A stretch of DNA of 64,000 nt, taken from assembly GCA_910585545.1 (NCBI GenBank), contig CAJUFN010000001.1, forward strand, positions 186,001 to 250,000, in the 5' to 3' direction. Of the stretch, positions 7,683 to 16,695 are shown piece by piece. Numbering within the stretch: position 1 is the first letter of the stretch; every line of letters starts with the position of its first letter. The position numbers and the translations under genes are program-made. The notes under the pieces are model-generated. The model saw only the letters and a list, made by a program, of their open reading frames with translations, was not told the origin of the DNA and did not search any database. Origin of the DNA: an uncultured Lachnospiraceae bacterium (GTDB taxonomy: Bacteria > Bacillota > Clostridia > Lachnospirales > Lachnospiraceae).

Positions 7683-8611
7683 TATTTTTCTCCTCCTTTC
7701 CCAAATGGTCTTGGAAGAGTTACTTTCTCTATCAGCGGTACCAAAAGATTACTAAAGATAATCGCATAAGAAACGCCTTCCGCAGAACTTCCAAAGAGAC
7801 GGAAGACGCCGGTCAACACCCCGAGACAGACGCCAAATAAAATCTGTCCTCTCCTGGTAATCGGTGATGTCACATAGTCTGTTGCCATGAAAAAGGCGCC
7901 TAACATAAGACCGCCTCCGCAAAGATGTGCGGTAATGTAATTGACATCGAATCCGTGACCGCCAAATAAAACGATAAAAATCACAAATGACGCAAGATAA
8001 GTTCCCGGAATACGAATATCAATAATTCCCATCAGGATCAAAAAGATTGCGCCGATCAAAATAGCAATTACGCTCGTCTCTCCAATCGTTCCCGGAATAC
8101 GCCCAAGCAGCATATCCATCGTATCTACCGCTTCCCCGGATTTTAGCTGCGCAAGCGGTGTTGCCATCGCCACGCCATCAAAAGTAAATGTTGTCATCCT
8201 TCCCGTAAAAGAGATCAACAGAAAACATCTTGCTCCAAGCGCCGGATTCATAAAGTTCTGTCCAAGCCCGCCAAATAACTGCTTTACAATAATAATCGCA
8301 AATACACTTCCAAGCACGCACATCCACCACGGTGCAGTCGCAGGCAGATTTAATCCCAATAACAATCCCGTAACTACCGCGCTAAAATCATTGATCGTTA
8401 TCTTTTTATGCATTGCCCTTTGCCATATATACTCTGCCGCCACTGCGGATGCTGTAGTAATGATCAGGACAACCAACGCAGGCATTCCAAAATTATATAC
8501 TCCGAATATAGCCGCCGGCATAAGAGATGCCGTCACCAAAGCCATAATGTTATTTGTAGTAACCCTGGAACGGATATGCGGTGAAGAAGAAACATTATAA
8601 TTCTCACTCAC
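7682..8611 (-). CDS. rnfD: Ion-translocating oxidoreductase subunit RnfD
   Basis: RnfD is a multi-helix membrane subunit carrying a covalent FMN. The 309-residue protein matches the family in length and in the FMNPALGARCF and ITRRGQ segments. The flavinylation site is read as DGVAMAT ending at Thr151, a relaxed form of the DxxSGAT motif; this residue assignment is inferred. It lies between rnfC (32 nt) and rnfG (1-nt overlap). Confidence 0.96.
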   Translation of the reverse strand: MSENYNVSSSPHIRSRVTTNNIMALVTASLMPAAIFGVYNFGMPALVVLIITTASAVAAEYIWQRAMHKKITINDFSAVVTGLLLGLNLPATAPWWMCVLGSVFAIIIVKQLFGGLGQNFMNPALGARCFLLISFTGRMTTFTFDGVAMATPLAQLKSGEAVDTMDMLLGRIPGTIGETSVIAILIGAIFLILMGIIDIRIPGTYLASFVIFIVLFGGHGFDVNYITAHLCGGGLMLGAFFMATDYVTSPITRRGQILFGVCLGVLTGVFRLFGSSAEGVSYAIIFSNLLVPLIEKVTLPRPFGKGGEK

Positions 8612-8643
8612 ATTGATTCACCTTTCCTTTCTCTCTTCTTTGT

Positions 8644-9963
8644 CTATTTTTTTCTCCGGTTCGCCAGAGCGATTTTTCTCATCGAACCGATTGCTTGTTT
8701 CAGCGGTCTTTTTGCCGGACATACGAAACTGCAAGAGCCGCACTCCATACATTCTAACCCTTGCCATTTTACAAATGTCTCTTCGTCATAACGCTCCGAC
8801 AAATCTGCAAGCCTTGAAGGAATTAACCGGCTTGGACACACGTCGACACAACGTCCGCAGTTAATGCATGCGCTTGGCTCCATCTCTTCCACTTCATCTT
8901 TCGATAAACAAAGAATCGAAGAAGATGTTTTTGTAACCGAAACGTCCAGCGTGATCATCGCAAATCCCATCATAGGACCTCCGGAAATCACTTTCTTCGG
9001 CTCGCCTTTCCATCCGCCTGCCGCCTCGATGAGCTCTTTCTGATTCATTCCAAGCGGTACCAGAAAATTCCCCGGTTCCCTTATACTCTCGCCGCTTACA
9101 GTCACAACGCGCTCAAGCAACGGTTTCCCTTCTATTACTGCCCTATGTATGCTAATCAATGTCTCCACATTATTTACCACACATCCGGCATCCGCAGGAA
9201 GCATCGCAGAATGGATCGCCCTTCCTGTCGCCGCAAAAATCAGCTGCCGTTCTCCGCCTTGCGGATACTTTGTCTTTAATTCCTTTACCTCCATGCGCGG
9301 CTCATTTTTCGTAAGTTCTTTTAACTTTGCAATCGCATCTGGTTTGTTATCTTCCACTGCGAAGATCCCTTTTGCATGGTCGAATAGCTTCAATACTACA
9401 CGCATCCCACTCACTAACTTCTCGGTATCCTCCAGCATCCTTCTGTAATCTGCTGTAATATATGGTTCGCATTCCGCGCAATTAGCGATTACATATTCGA
9501 TTTTCTCGGGCTCCTTTGGTGACAGTTTTACCCTGGCAGGAAATCCTGCTCCGCCCATTCCGACTACTCCGGCATCTCCGATCAGGTTCAAAATCTCCTC
9601 TTTTGTTAATTGTTCGAACGCCTTTGTCTTAGCATATGCTACCTCCTCATATGCTTCATCGTTCTCAATTACAATACAGTTTACTTTAGCTCCCGACGGG
9701 GTAAATCTTGGTTCTATCTTCTTTACCGTACCGGATACCGAAGCATAGATTGGCGCCGACACAAATCCTCCTGCCTCGGCAATCTTTTGCCCCTTTAATA
9801 CACGGTCACCCACTGCAACGATGGAACTTGCCAAAGCACCGATATGCTGAGAAAGCGGATACACAAGTTCTTTTCCTGGCTTAAGTGAAACAATTGCCTT
9901 ATCCTTCGCCAGACTCTTACCGTCACTTGGATGAATCCCACCTTTAAATGTGAAAAATCCCAT
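8644..9963 (-). CDS. rnfC: Ion-translocating oxidoreductase subunit RnfC
   Basis: RnfC is the peripheral NADH/NAD-handling subunit, with FMN and two 4Fe-4S clusters. The 439-residue protein has an N-terminal barrel-sandwich segment, the flavin/NAD-binding GVVGMGGAGFPARVKL region, an SLBB-like domain (GVVNNVETL neighbourhood), and two cluster motifs: CINCGRCVDVCP (366-377) and CMECGSCSFVCP (405-416). The start has AAGGAAGG about 6 nt upstream. It is the first gene of the rnf operon. A terminator at the end of the S1 gene lies 50 nt upstream, so the operon promoter must lie in or overlap that short gap. Confidence 0.97.
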   Translation of the reverse strand: MGFFTFKGGIHPSDGKSLAKDKAIVSLKPGKELVYPLSQHIGALASSIVAVGDRVLKGQKIAEAGGFVSAPIYASVSGTVKKIEPRFTPSGAKVNCIVIENDEAYEEVAYAKTKAFEQLTKEEILNLIGDAGVVGMGGAGFPARVKLSPKEPEKIEYVIANCAECEPYITADYRRMLEDTEKLVSGMRVVLKLFDHAKGIFAVEDNKPDAIAKLKELTKNEPRMEVKELKTKYPQGGERQLIFAATGRAIHSAMLPADAGCVVNNVETLISIHRAVIEGKPLLERVVTVSGESIREPGNFLVPLGMNQKELIEAAGGWKGEPKKVISGGPMMGFAMITLDVSVTKTSSSILCLSKDEVEEMEPSACINCGRCVDVCPSRLIPSRLADLSERYDEETFVKWQGLECMECGSCSFVCPAKRPLKQAIGSMRKIALANRRKK

Positions 9964-10014
9964 GTTTTTTCCTTCCTTTCCTTATACATCGTAATTTATA
10001 CGATATAAGATATA

Positions 10015-10047
10015 AAAGATAGAGACTATACTATAGCCTCTATCTTT
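10015..10047 (-). terminator. Rho-independent terminator after the S1 protein gene
   Basis: AAAGATAGAG and CTCTATCTTT pair around an inner CTATA/TATAG stem, giving a nearly continuous 15-bp hairpin. On the minus strand it is followed by TTTTATATC. It separates the S1 gene from rnfC. Confidence 0.8.
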
Positions 10048-10070
10048 ACATATTCAGATTATACTATATT

Positions 10071-11171
10071 CTATTCTTCTGTTGCCTCTTGTGCTTCTTC
10101 TGCTTTCTCAACAGTATTCTGCGGTTCCAATGCTTTTATGCTGAGGCTGATTTTTTTATCTGCTTCGTTCAGATCTACTACTTTTGCTTCGATCTCTTGT
10201 CCAACTGCTAACACATCAGATGGTTTTTCTACATGTGCTCTTGAAATCTGTGATACATGAAGAAGTGCGTCTACCCCTGGCGCCAACTCTACAAAGGCAC
10301 CAAAGTCTGTCATTCTTGCAACTTTACCTGTCACAACATTGCCTACCGCATATGTCTGCGCTGCATTTGCCCAAGGATTTGTCTCCGGGAACTTTAAGGA
10401 TAATGCAACCTTTGTATCACTGATATCCTTTACAAGTACCTTTAATGTCTCCCCAATCTGGAACACTTTCTTCGGATTCTCTACTCTGCCCCAGGACATC
10501 TCGGAAATATGGAGCAGACCGTCTACACCGCCCAAATCAATAAATGCACCGAAATCAGTTACATTTTTCACTGTACCTTCCACAGTATCTCCAACTTTTA
10601 ATCTTTCGAATAACTCTTTCTGAAGCACTGCTTTTTTTGCTACCAAAAGCTGTCTTCTGTCACCGATCACACGGTTTCTTCTTGGATTGAATTCACTGAT
10701 CACGAATTCAATCTCCTGTCCCTGGTATTTGCTTAAATCTTTCTCGTAAGTGTCTGAAACAAGACTAGCTGGAATGAATACCCTCGCTTCATCAATGATA
10801 ACACTCAATCCGCCGCCAAGAATCTGGGAAACAGATGCTTTTAATACTTCTTTGTTCTCAAAAGCTTCTTTCAATCTTTCATTTCCTTTTTCTGCTGCAA
10901 GACGTTTGTAAGTTAATAACACCTGACCTTCTCCATCATTAACCTTCAATACTTTTACGGTCATGGTATCGCCCGGTTTTACGACTGTGGTTAAATCTAC
11001 ATTAGCTTCATTTGTATATTCACTACGAGTAATAATACCGTCAGCCTTGTAACCGATGTTTAAGATAATCTCATCTGACTTCACATCGATGACTGTACCG
11101 TCAACAACCTCCCCGTTATGTATTGTTTTCAATGATTCTTCTAACATTTGTTCAAAAGTTAATTCTGACAT
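10071..11171 (-). CDS. S1 RNA-binding domain protein (30S ribosomal protein S1-like)
   Basis: The 366-residue protein consists of four S1 domains (about 20-90, 105-170, 190-260 and 275-345) and an acidic Glu-rich tail. The third and fourth domains carry the best S1 signatures (GTVKNVTDFGAFIDLGGVDG and GKVARMTDFGAFVELAPGVD, each followed by LLHxSE or LLHVSQ). The ATG at 11171 is chosen because GGAGG lies 9 nt upstream. The start lies inside the 3' end of ispH (20-bp overlap, different frame). In many Clostridia the homologous S1 segment is fused to IspH as one polypeptide; here the two are separate but overlapping. It may support translation of structured or weakly led mRNAs. Confidence 0.92.
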   Translation of the reverse strand: MSELTFEQMLEESLKTIHNGEVVDGTVIDVKSDEIILNIGYKADGIITRSEYTNEANVDLTTVVKPGDTMTVKVLKVNDGEGQVLLTYKRLAAEKGNERLKEAFENKEVLKASVSQILGGGLSVIIDEARVFIPASLVSDTYEKDLSKYQGQEIEFVISEFNPRRNRVIGDRRQLLVAKKAVLQKELFERLKVGDTVEGTVKNVTDFGAFIDLGGVDGLLHISEMSWGRVENPKKVFQIGETLKVLVKDISDTKVALSLKFPETNPWANAAQTYAVGNVVTGKVARMTDFGAFVELAPGVDALLHVSQISRAHVEKPSDVLAVGQEIEAKVVDLNEADKKISLSIKALEPQNTVEKAEEAQEATEE

Positions 11172-12006
11172 TATTTTGAACCTCCTCAATTATATTATTG
11201 GGCGTGGATGCCCCTGCTGTAATACCTACTGTTTCCACGGACCTTAATTGATTCATATCCAAATCGTCAAGTGTCTGTATATAGTACGTATTGTCACATG
11301 CACTTCGGCATATTTCAAATAACTTCTGCGTATTTGAGCTTCGCTTGTCTCCTATGACAATCATCGCGTCTGCCGCTTCTGCGATTGCTCTCGCCTCTGT
11401 CTGCCGTTCCTTTGTTGCACTGCAGATTGTATTTAAAACACTTATATAATAACGCTTTTTCTGAATGATTTCAACCAAATCTTTAAATTTATTGTAATTA
11501 AATGTCGTCTGCGATACGATACAGATTTCCTTCTCTTCCTCCAGGGAAAAATCTTGTGCATCTTCTGCTGATTGGATGACCGTAACTTCACTTTCAGACC
11601 ACCCCTTAATCCCTTCCACCTCCGGATGTGCATCGTTTCCAATAATTACAATATGTTTTCCGGCTTTGCTTTCTTTCTCTACAATATTGTGGATTTTTTT
11701 TACAAACGGGCAAGTTGCGTCCACACGTATCAATCCTTGTTCCTCAATCTTATCTGAAATACGCTTCGATACGCCATGAGAGCGTATAATTACCACACCT
11801 TCCTTGATCGTCTCAAGTTCTGCTTCATCTTTGATCACACGCACACCCTTTGCTGCAAGGTCCTTTACCACTTCATCATTGTGAATGATTGGCCCATACG
11901 TATAGATTGGTATGTTCCCCTGTTTTTGCACCTCTTCATATACGGTCTCTACCGCACGTTTCACCCCAAAACAAAATCCCGCTGTTTTTGCTCTTATTAC
12001 TTCCAT
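11152..12006 (-). CDS. ispH: 4-hydroxy-3-methylbut-2-enyl diphosphate reductase
   Basis: IspH is the last enzyme of the MEP isoprenoid pathway, forming IPP and DMAPP using a 4Fe-4S cluster. The 284-residue protein has the three cluster cysteines Cys12 (GFCFGVKRAV), Cys99 (DATCPFVKKIH) and Cys195 (TICSATKERQ), plus the RSHG and DAHPEVEG substrate-binding segments. It starts 7 nt after cmk and ends 20 bp inside the S1 gene. The order cmk-ispH-S1 is conserved in Clostridia. Confidence 0.97.
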   Translation of the reverse strand: MEVIRAKTAGFCFGVKRAVETVYEEVQKQGNIPIYTYGPIIHNDEVVKDLAAKGVRVIKDEAELETIKEGVVIIRSHGVSKRISDKIEEQGLIRVDATCPFVKKIHNIVEKESKAGKHIVIIGNDAHPEVEGIKGWSESEVTVIQSAEDAQDFSLEEEKEICIVSQTTFNYNKFKDLVEIIQKKRYYISVLNTICSATKERQTEARAIAEAADAMIVIGDKRSSNTQKLFEICRSACDNTYYIQTLDDLDMNQLRSVETVGITAGASTPNNIIEEVQNNVRINF

Positions 12007-12013
12007 TCTGGCC

Positions 12014-12670
12014 TCACTTACACAAATGAATAATTGTCTCGACTACTTCTTCAATCGTCATATCCGACGAGTCCACATACACTGCATCCGCCGCCTGACA
12101 AAGAGGCGCTGTCTCTCTGTTCATATCACGCCAGTCACGCTCCTCAATATCATGAGCGATCTGCTCTAAATCACATGCAATGCCTTTTTCCTTCAGTTCT
12201 GCATATCTTCTCTTTGCCCGCGTCAGCACACTTGCCGTAAGATATACTTTCACATCTGCATCCGGCAAAATATTGGTACCGATATCACGTCCATCCATCA
12301 CCACATCCTTCTCTCTTGCAAGCGTTCTTTGCAGCTCCAAAAGCTGCTCACGCACCTTTGGCAAAGCAGAACTTACGGAAGCCATGTTGCCTACCGCTTC
12401 TTCTCTTAGCTGTGATGTCACATTTTCCCCATTCAAATATACTTGCTGCAACCCATCCACATATCCGATGGAGACATCTGCATCTTTGCAGGCATCCGTA
12501 ATTTTCTCTGTCTCTTCCGGCAAAATGTTTTTTTTCAAAAAGTGAATCGCCAATGCACGATACATTGCTCCCGTATCCACATAGATATACCCTTTTTCTT
12601 TTGCCACACGTTTCGCAATCGTGCTTTTTCCGGCTCCTGCTGGTCCGTCAATTGCAATATTATATCCCAT
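12014..12670 (-). CDS. cmk: Cytidylate kinase
   Basis: Cmk phosphorylates CMP and dCMP with ATP. The 218-residue protein shows the P-loop GPAGAGKST (9-17), the DTGAMYRA substrate segment, DGRDIGT, and a LID-type region with RDWRDMNRE. It lies 51 nt after the flavoprotein gene and 7 nt before ispH, so ispH expression is probably coupled to it. Confidence 0.96.
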   Translation of the reverse strand: MGYNIAIDGPAGAGKSTIAKRVAKEKGYIYVDTGAMYRALAIHFLKKNILPEETEKITDACKDADVSIGYVDGLQQVYLNGENVTSQLREEAVGNMASVSSALPKVREQLLELQRTLAREKDVVMDGRDIGTNILPDADVKVYLTASVLTRAKRRYAELKEKGIACDLEQIAHDIEERDWRDMNRETAPLCQAADAVYVDSSDMTIEEVVETIIHLCK

Positions 12671-12721
12671 TTTCTTCCCTCTTTTCTTTGGTTCTATTCT
12701 ATCTTACCGTCATGTTTATTA

Positions 12722-13963
12722 CTACGATTCCTGACTGCCCGCCGCTATTCCGGCCGCATATCCCGTAGACCATGCAATCTGCAAGTTAAATCCGCCGGTA
12801 AGCGCATCCAAATCCAATACTTCTCCTGCAAAATACAATCCTTTGATAAGCTTGGACTCCATCGTTCCCGGATCGATATCTTTTACTTTAATACCACCTT
12901 TTGTGATAATTGCTTCGTTAAAATTCCGAAGTCCGGTAAGCGTCATCTCGAAATGCTTTATTTGATGTATGAATCCCAATCGTTCTTTTTTGGAAATCTC
13001 ATTCACCTTTTTCTCCGGTTCAATTCCACTTACCTCAATCATCACCGGAATCAACTTTGCTGGGAACAATTTATGCACCGCATTCTTAAACTGCTTGTTT
13101 TTATATTCTTCGAATTCCCTGAGCACACGTTGATCTAACTGTTCTTCGGACAATGCTGGCTTTAAGTCAATTTCAAGCCTCAACGCTTCTTTTCTTAACT
13201 GCTTTCCTACAACACTGCTTGCACTTAACATCAATGGTCCGCTCACACCATAATGCGTAAACAGCATTTCCCCAAACTCCTCATATAAAAGTTTTTTTCC
13301 TTGATAAACCGCCGCTTTCACATTCCGCAGCGATAGTCCTTGCAGCTCTTTTACAAATCCTTCTTTTACATTCATCGGCACCAATGCCGGCAGAAGATCG
13401 CTTACCTGATGCCCATTTTCTTTCGCAAACCGATACCCATCTCCGGTTGATCCGGTTGTCTGATAGGAACATCCACCGGTTGCCACGATACAAGCGTCAC
13501 CGTACACCGCTGTTCCATCTTTTAAAATTAGTTTTTCAAATATTCCCTCTTTTGATACGACCTTTTCCACTTCCTGATGCAAATATATTTTTACCCGTTC
13601 CCGGTTTAATATCCTGACAAGCGTACCGATCACATCCGAAGAATGATCTGATTTTGGAAATACCCGATTGCCACGCTCAACCTTTGTATGCAGCCCCGCT
13701 TCCTCAAAAAACTGAATCACATCTTCGTTCGTATATCCATAAAAACTACTGTATAAAAACTTAGGATTCGTCAACACCGAAGCAAACAAAACTTCCATAT
13801 CGCTTGCATTGGTAATATTGCACCTTCCCTTTCCGGTAATAAAAAGCTTCTTCCCAAGTTTTTCATTTTTTTCATACAAATGCACTTCACTGCCGCTTCT
13901 TGCCGCAAAAATCGCTGCAAACATGCCGGCAGCACCACCGCCTACCACTAGAACCTTACTCAT
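12722..13963 (-). CDS. HI0933-type NAD(P)/FAD-dependent flavoprotein
   Basis: The 413-residue protein belongs to the HI0933/YhiN family, often labelled aminoacetone oxidase-like; the physiological substrate is unknown. It has an N-terminal FAD Rossmann motif (VVGGGAAGMFAA) and KLFITGKGRCNITN. The conserved C-terminal LYFAGEVLDLDALTGGFNL segment is also present. The start at 13963 is set by GAGAGG 6 nt upstream and overlaps the end of the RpiR gene by 8 bp. The gene stands upstream of cmk, a common clostridial arrangement. Confidence 0.9.
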   Translation of the reverse strand: MSKVLVVGGGAAGMFAAIFAARSGSEVHLYEKNEKLGKKLFITGKGRCNITNASDMEVLFASVLTNPKFLYSSFYGYTNEDVIQFFEEAGLHTKVERGNRVFPKSDHSSDVIGTLVRILNRERVKIYLHQEVEKVVSKEGIFEKLILKDGTAVYGDACIVATGGCSYQTTGSTGDGYRFAKENGHQVSDLLPALVPMNVKEGFVKELQGLSLRNVKAAVYQGKKLLYEEFGEMLFTHYGVSGPLMLSASSVVGKQLRKEALRLEIDLKPALSEEQLDQRVLREFEEYKNKQFKNAVHKLFPAKLIPVMIEVSGIEPEKKVNEISKKERLGFIHQIKHFEMTLTGLRNFNEAIITKGGIKVKDIDPGTMESKLIKGLYFAGEVLDLDALTGGFNLQIAWSTGYAAGIAAGSQES

Positions 13964-14885
13964 ATATATCCTCTCCCAGACCAAATGCTACGGTATCGCT
14001 GGCCTGATTCAATTCATCACTCGAATACACCTGGTATTCATCCCAAATCTGTTCTAAGCTTTCCAATGTCTGAACAATCTCATCCTGTTTCTTCATACAC
14101 AACGCTACAACAAGTGCATTCACCACACTCAATGGCGCAACCAGCGAATCTACGATGGATGCCATATCGCTTCTTGCAATCAAATTACAGGAAGAATATA
14201 AATTCATCGGAGAATGGATACTGTCTGTCAAGCTAATCACTTTTGCTTTCCGATTACTGGCAAATTCCAATGCCTTTAACGTTCTCATAGAGTATCGCGG
14301 AAAGCTGATTCCAATCAAAGCGTCTTCTTCTCCGATACGTATCATCTGCTCAAAGATCTCACTGGAACTATTCGTATGAATCTGAATCACATTGTCAAAC
14401 AAAAGATTCAGATAAAATCCAAGAAAACTTGCAAGCGGCGCACAGCTTCGAATCCCTACGATATAAATCCTTCTCGCATGCAAAATCGTATCCACAGCCT
14501 CCTCGAACGCTTTCTGATCAATCCCCGCGATCGTAAGCTTGATCTTTTCAATATCCGACTGCAATACCGTCGCAAGAATCTCCGACTGGCTGATTCTTCC
14601 ATAAGTCACTTCCATACGCTGTATCGAATTCAATTTATTACGTACCAGCTCTTCCAACGCCCGCTGAAATTCCGGATATCCTTTATAACCGATCTGAACT
14701 GCGAAACGCACTACCGTAGATTCACTGACTCCGACTGCCGCTCCCAGCTTTGCCGCAGTCAAAAAAACAGCCTTATCATAATTCCCGGCGATATATTCCG
14801 CAAGACGCTTCTGTCCCTTGCTCAAGGTATGATATTGTTCTTCTATGCGGCTTAAAAGCTCATTCCCTTTTTGTGTTTGCTTCAT
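13956..14885 (-). CDS. MurR/RpiR family transcriptional regulator with SIS domain
   Basis: The 309-residue protein has an N-terminal RpiR-type helix-turn-helix (about 35-75, including GVSESTVVRFAVQIGY) and a C-terminal sugar-isomerase (SIS) domain (about 125-260, including RIYIVGIRSCAPLASF) that normally senses a phosphosugar. The start at 14885 is preceded by GGAGG at 8 nt. The overlap with the flavoprotein gene suggests one transcript. The target is not evident: no sugar-catabolic gene adjoins, so it may act elsewhere or on its own operon. Confidence 0.9.
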   Translation of the reverse strand: MKQTQKGNELLSRIEEQYHTLSKGQKRLAEYIAGNYDKAVFLTAAKLGAAVGVSESTVVRFAVQIGYKGYPEFQRALEELVRNKLNSIQRMEVTYGRISQSEILATVLQSDIEKIKLTIAGIDQKAFEEAVDTILHARRIYIVGIRSCAPLASFLGFYLNLLFDNVIQIHTNSSSEIFEQMIRIGEEDALIGISFPRYSMRTLKALEFASNRKAKVISLTDSIHSPMNLYSSCNLIARSDMASIVDSLVAPLSVVNALVVALCMKKQDEIVQTLESLEQIWDEYQVYSSDELNQASDTVAFGLGEDIYE

Positions 14886-14964
14886 AACAATTGCCTCCAA
14901 ACAGAATTCCTGTCCAAAATTCTATTGTAGAACAAAGTGGGCAAGCCCACTTCAGCTCCCCTAC

Positions 14965-14982
14965 CCCCTCACTCATGAGGGG
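14965..14982. repeat. GC-rich hairpin upstream of the rpiR-type gene
   Basis: CCCCTCA, CTCA loop, TGAGGGG forms a perfect 7-bp stem in the 260-bp gap between the RpiR gene and cpsD. It is followed by TTT on the plus strand. Function is unclear. Confidence 0.4.
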
Positions 14983-15052
14983 TTTGGACACTTTGCTGCG
15001 CCGAGCACAATTGCGAAGCAATATTTTACCTCTTGTGCGAGTGCGCATATTA

Positions 15053-15120
15053 TTTTTTGTCTTATAGGAAAGACACTTTCACGCTTTAGCGTGGCAAGGT
15101 CTTTCCTATAAGATAAAAAA
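15053..15120. repeat. Long imperfect palindrome with nested hairpin
   Basis: Two 22-bp arms (15053-15074 and 15099-15120) match as an inverted repeat with one mismatch, running from a T6 tract through TCTTATAGGAAAGAC and back to an A6 tract. The loop contains a second perfect hairpin, CACGC-TTTA-GCGTG (15080-15093). The outer A6 serves as the T-run of the adjacent cpsD terminator. It may be a small palindromic mobile repeat or a bidirectional termination structure. Just to its left, about 14995-15048, GAGCACAA and TTGTGCG arms suggest a further stem-loop. Confidence 0.5.
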
Positions 15121-15138
15121 CTGCCGCGATAGCGGCAG
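15115..15138 (-). terminator. Rho-independent terminator of cpsB-cpsD
   Basis: On the minus strand CTGCCGC, TATC loop and GCGGCAG form a perfect GC-rich 7-bp stem followed directly by six T, 8 nt after the cpsD stop. Confidence 0.9.
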
Positions 15139-15146
15139 CATTTATT

Positions 15147-15848
15147 CTATCTTTTATATTCTTTCGTGTAATATCTGGAATATTTCTTTCCATAATACTT
15201 ATTATAATAACCTCTGTTCTGTTTGCGATCCACTTTATTCAGAACCGTTCCCAAAATCGGACATCCACTGTTTTCCAGCTTTTCTTTCACCTGCTGTGCC
15301 ATGCGGTATTTCACATTCGCCGCTTCTATCGTAAAGATAGCGCCATCACATTCTTTTGCGATAATAGACGCATCAACCACCGCCCCAAGCGGCGGGCTGT
15401 CAATAATAACATAATCGTATGTCTCTTCGAATCGCTCCAACATCACCCTGAAATTATCGGAACTTAACAACTCGGTTGGATTCGGAACTTCCGGTCCTGC
15501 AATAATAAGATCCAGATTCATAAAATCTGTCTGCAGTGTTGCATTCTCCAATACGCACTGTCCGGAAAGAAAATGCGTCAATCCATATTTTACTTCGCTA
15601 ATATCAAGAACCTTTGCCAATACTGATCTTCGAACGTCTGCGTCAATTAAAATCACTTTCTTCTTTAACTCCGCCAGAGACAGCGCAAGATTCAAAGAAA
15701 TCATACTCTTTCCTTCTCCCGCAAAACAACTGGTAACTACAATCTTCTTCTTGTCTTTTCCGCAGAACAAAATATTCGTTCTTAATGTCTTTAATTCTTC
15801 TCGCATCTCGTAGCTTAACGACTGCTGTTTTATCATGATCTGTTTCAT
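15147..15848 (-). CDS. cpsD: CpsD/CapB-type bacterial tyrosine kinase
   Basis: This is the cytoplasmic BY-kinase that, activated by a CpsC/Wzz membrane partner, autophosphorylates on a C-terminal tyrosine cluster and controls polysaccharide polymerisation. The 233-residue protein has Walker A (AGEGKS, 43-48), Walker A' (LIDAD, 67-71), Walker B (VIIDSPP) and a tyrosine-rich tail with nine tyrosines in the last 22 residues (YYNKYYGKKYSRYYTKEY). The activating partner is encoded at 19053-19802 and the phosphatase immediately upstream (11-nt gap). The symbol is used in the general cps sense. Confidence 0.93.
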   Translation of the reverse strand: MKQIMIKQQSLSYEMREELKTLRTNILFCGKDKKKIVVTSCFAGEGKSMISLNLALSLAELKKKVILIDADVRRSVLAKVLDISEVKYGLTHFLSGQCVLENATLQTDFMNLDLIIAGPEVPNPTELLSSDNFRVMLERFEETYDYVIIDSPPLGAVVDASIIAKECDGAIFTIEAANVKYRMAQQVKEKLENSGCPILGTVLNKVDRKQNRGYYNKYYGKKYSRYYTKEYKR

Positions 15849-15859
15849 AGCATGTCTCC

Positions 15860-16576
15860 TTATTCTCTGTTAAAAATTTCGCTTGGATTTTCTACGAAAA
15901 TCCTCTGTGCATATTCATGTCCCATTTTCTTCTCTACATACTCGGCACATCTGCCAAGATTCGGCGCCCGTCCTTTCATGCAATGTGCATCCGATGCAAT
16001 AAAATCTACCAAATCCTGCTTCATCAATTTCTTACAAAAAGCCTTTGTTTTCCGACCTTCTTCCCCCAAAACCGAATCCGCATTCACCTGTATCTTCGCC
16101 CCAAAGAAAATCAATTCTTCTATATTCTTAATATCATTACGCAGACACTCATAGCGTTCTGCATGCGCTATAACCGGAATATATCCTGCACCAGTCAATT
16201 CTCTTATCTGCTTTCTTTGCTTTGCAAAAGAATCCATTCCGGAAAATTCCACCAATACATAACGGCTTCCTGCCAAAGCTTCCCTTCTATGAGTTTTCAA
16301 ATCCTCCAGTATACCGGAATTCGCATGATATTCGCATCCCAGATATATCTCCAAATCGTCATACAGCTGCTCTGCCGCTGCCTTTAACCAACGGTATTGC
16401 TGCTCAATCCGCTCCTGATCCGTCTCAAACATCTCGATCCGGTAATGCGGTGTCACAATGATCCTTCTTACACCTTGCGCATATTCCATCTCAAGAAGCT
16501 TCAAAGCTTCTTCTTCATTCTTTGCACCATCATCTACCTTTGGAAGCAAATGGCAGTGGATATCCGTAAGTCTCAT
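15860..16576 (-). CDS. cpsB: CpsB/CapC-type PHP-fold tyrosine-protein phosphatase
   Basis: CpsB is the manganese-dependent phosphatase that dephosphorylates CpsD. The 238-residue protein has the PHP metal-binding motifs DIHCHLLPKVDDG at the N-terminus, TPHY, GCEYH, HAERY and ASDAHCMKGR near the C-terminus. The start is placed at the ATG at 16576 because the protein then begins directly at the PHP motif with GATGGGG upstream; the ATG at 16618 lacks a ribosome binding site. It forms a two-gene unit with cpsD. Confidence 0.93.
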   Translation of the reverse strand: MRLTDIHCHLLPKVDDGAKNEEEALKLLEMEYAQGVRRIIVTPHYRIEMFETDQERIEQQYRWLKAAAEQLYDDLEIYLGCEYHANSGILEDLKTHRREALAGSRYVLVEFSGMDSFAKQRKQIRELTGAGYIPVIAHAERYECLRNDIKNIEELIFFGAKIQVNADSVLGEEGRKTKAFCKKLMKQDLVDFIASDAHCMKGRAPNLGRCAEYVEKKMGHEYAQRIFVENPSEIFNRE

Positions 16577-16637
16577 GTATTCCCCATCCTTAAGATACAA
16601 AAAACGTCCGCCAGACATTTTTGTCTATACTTAACAA

Positions 16638-16673
16638 CAAAAACCATCTCCAGAATTTTGCTTCCGGAGACGG
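16638..16673 (-). terminator. Rho-independent terminator after the wall-anchored protein gene
   Basis: On the minus strand CCGTCTCC pairs with GGAGATGG (one G-U) and is followed by TTTTTGTTG. It lies about 20 nt after the stop at 16696 and about 60 nt before cpsB, so cpsB-cpsD may be reached by read-through or by a separate promoter. Confidence 0.75.
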
Positions 16674-16695
16674 CTCTTTTCTCTAAAATTATGGC

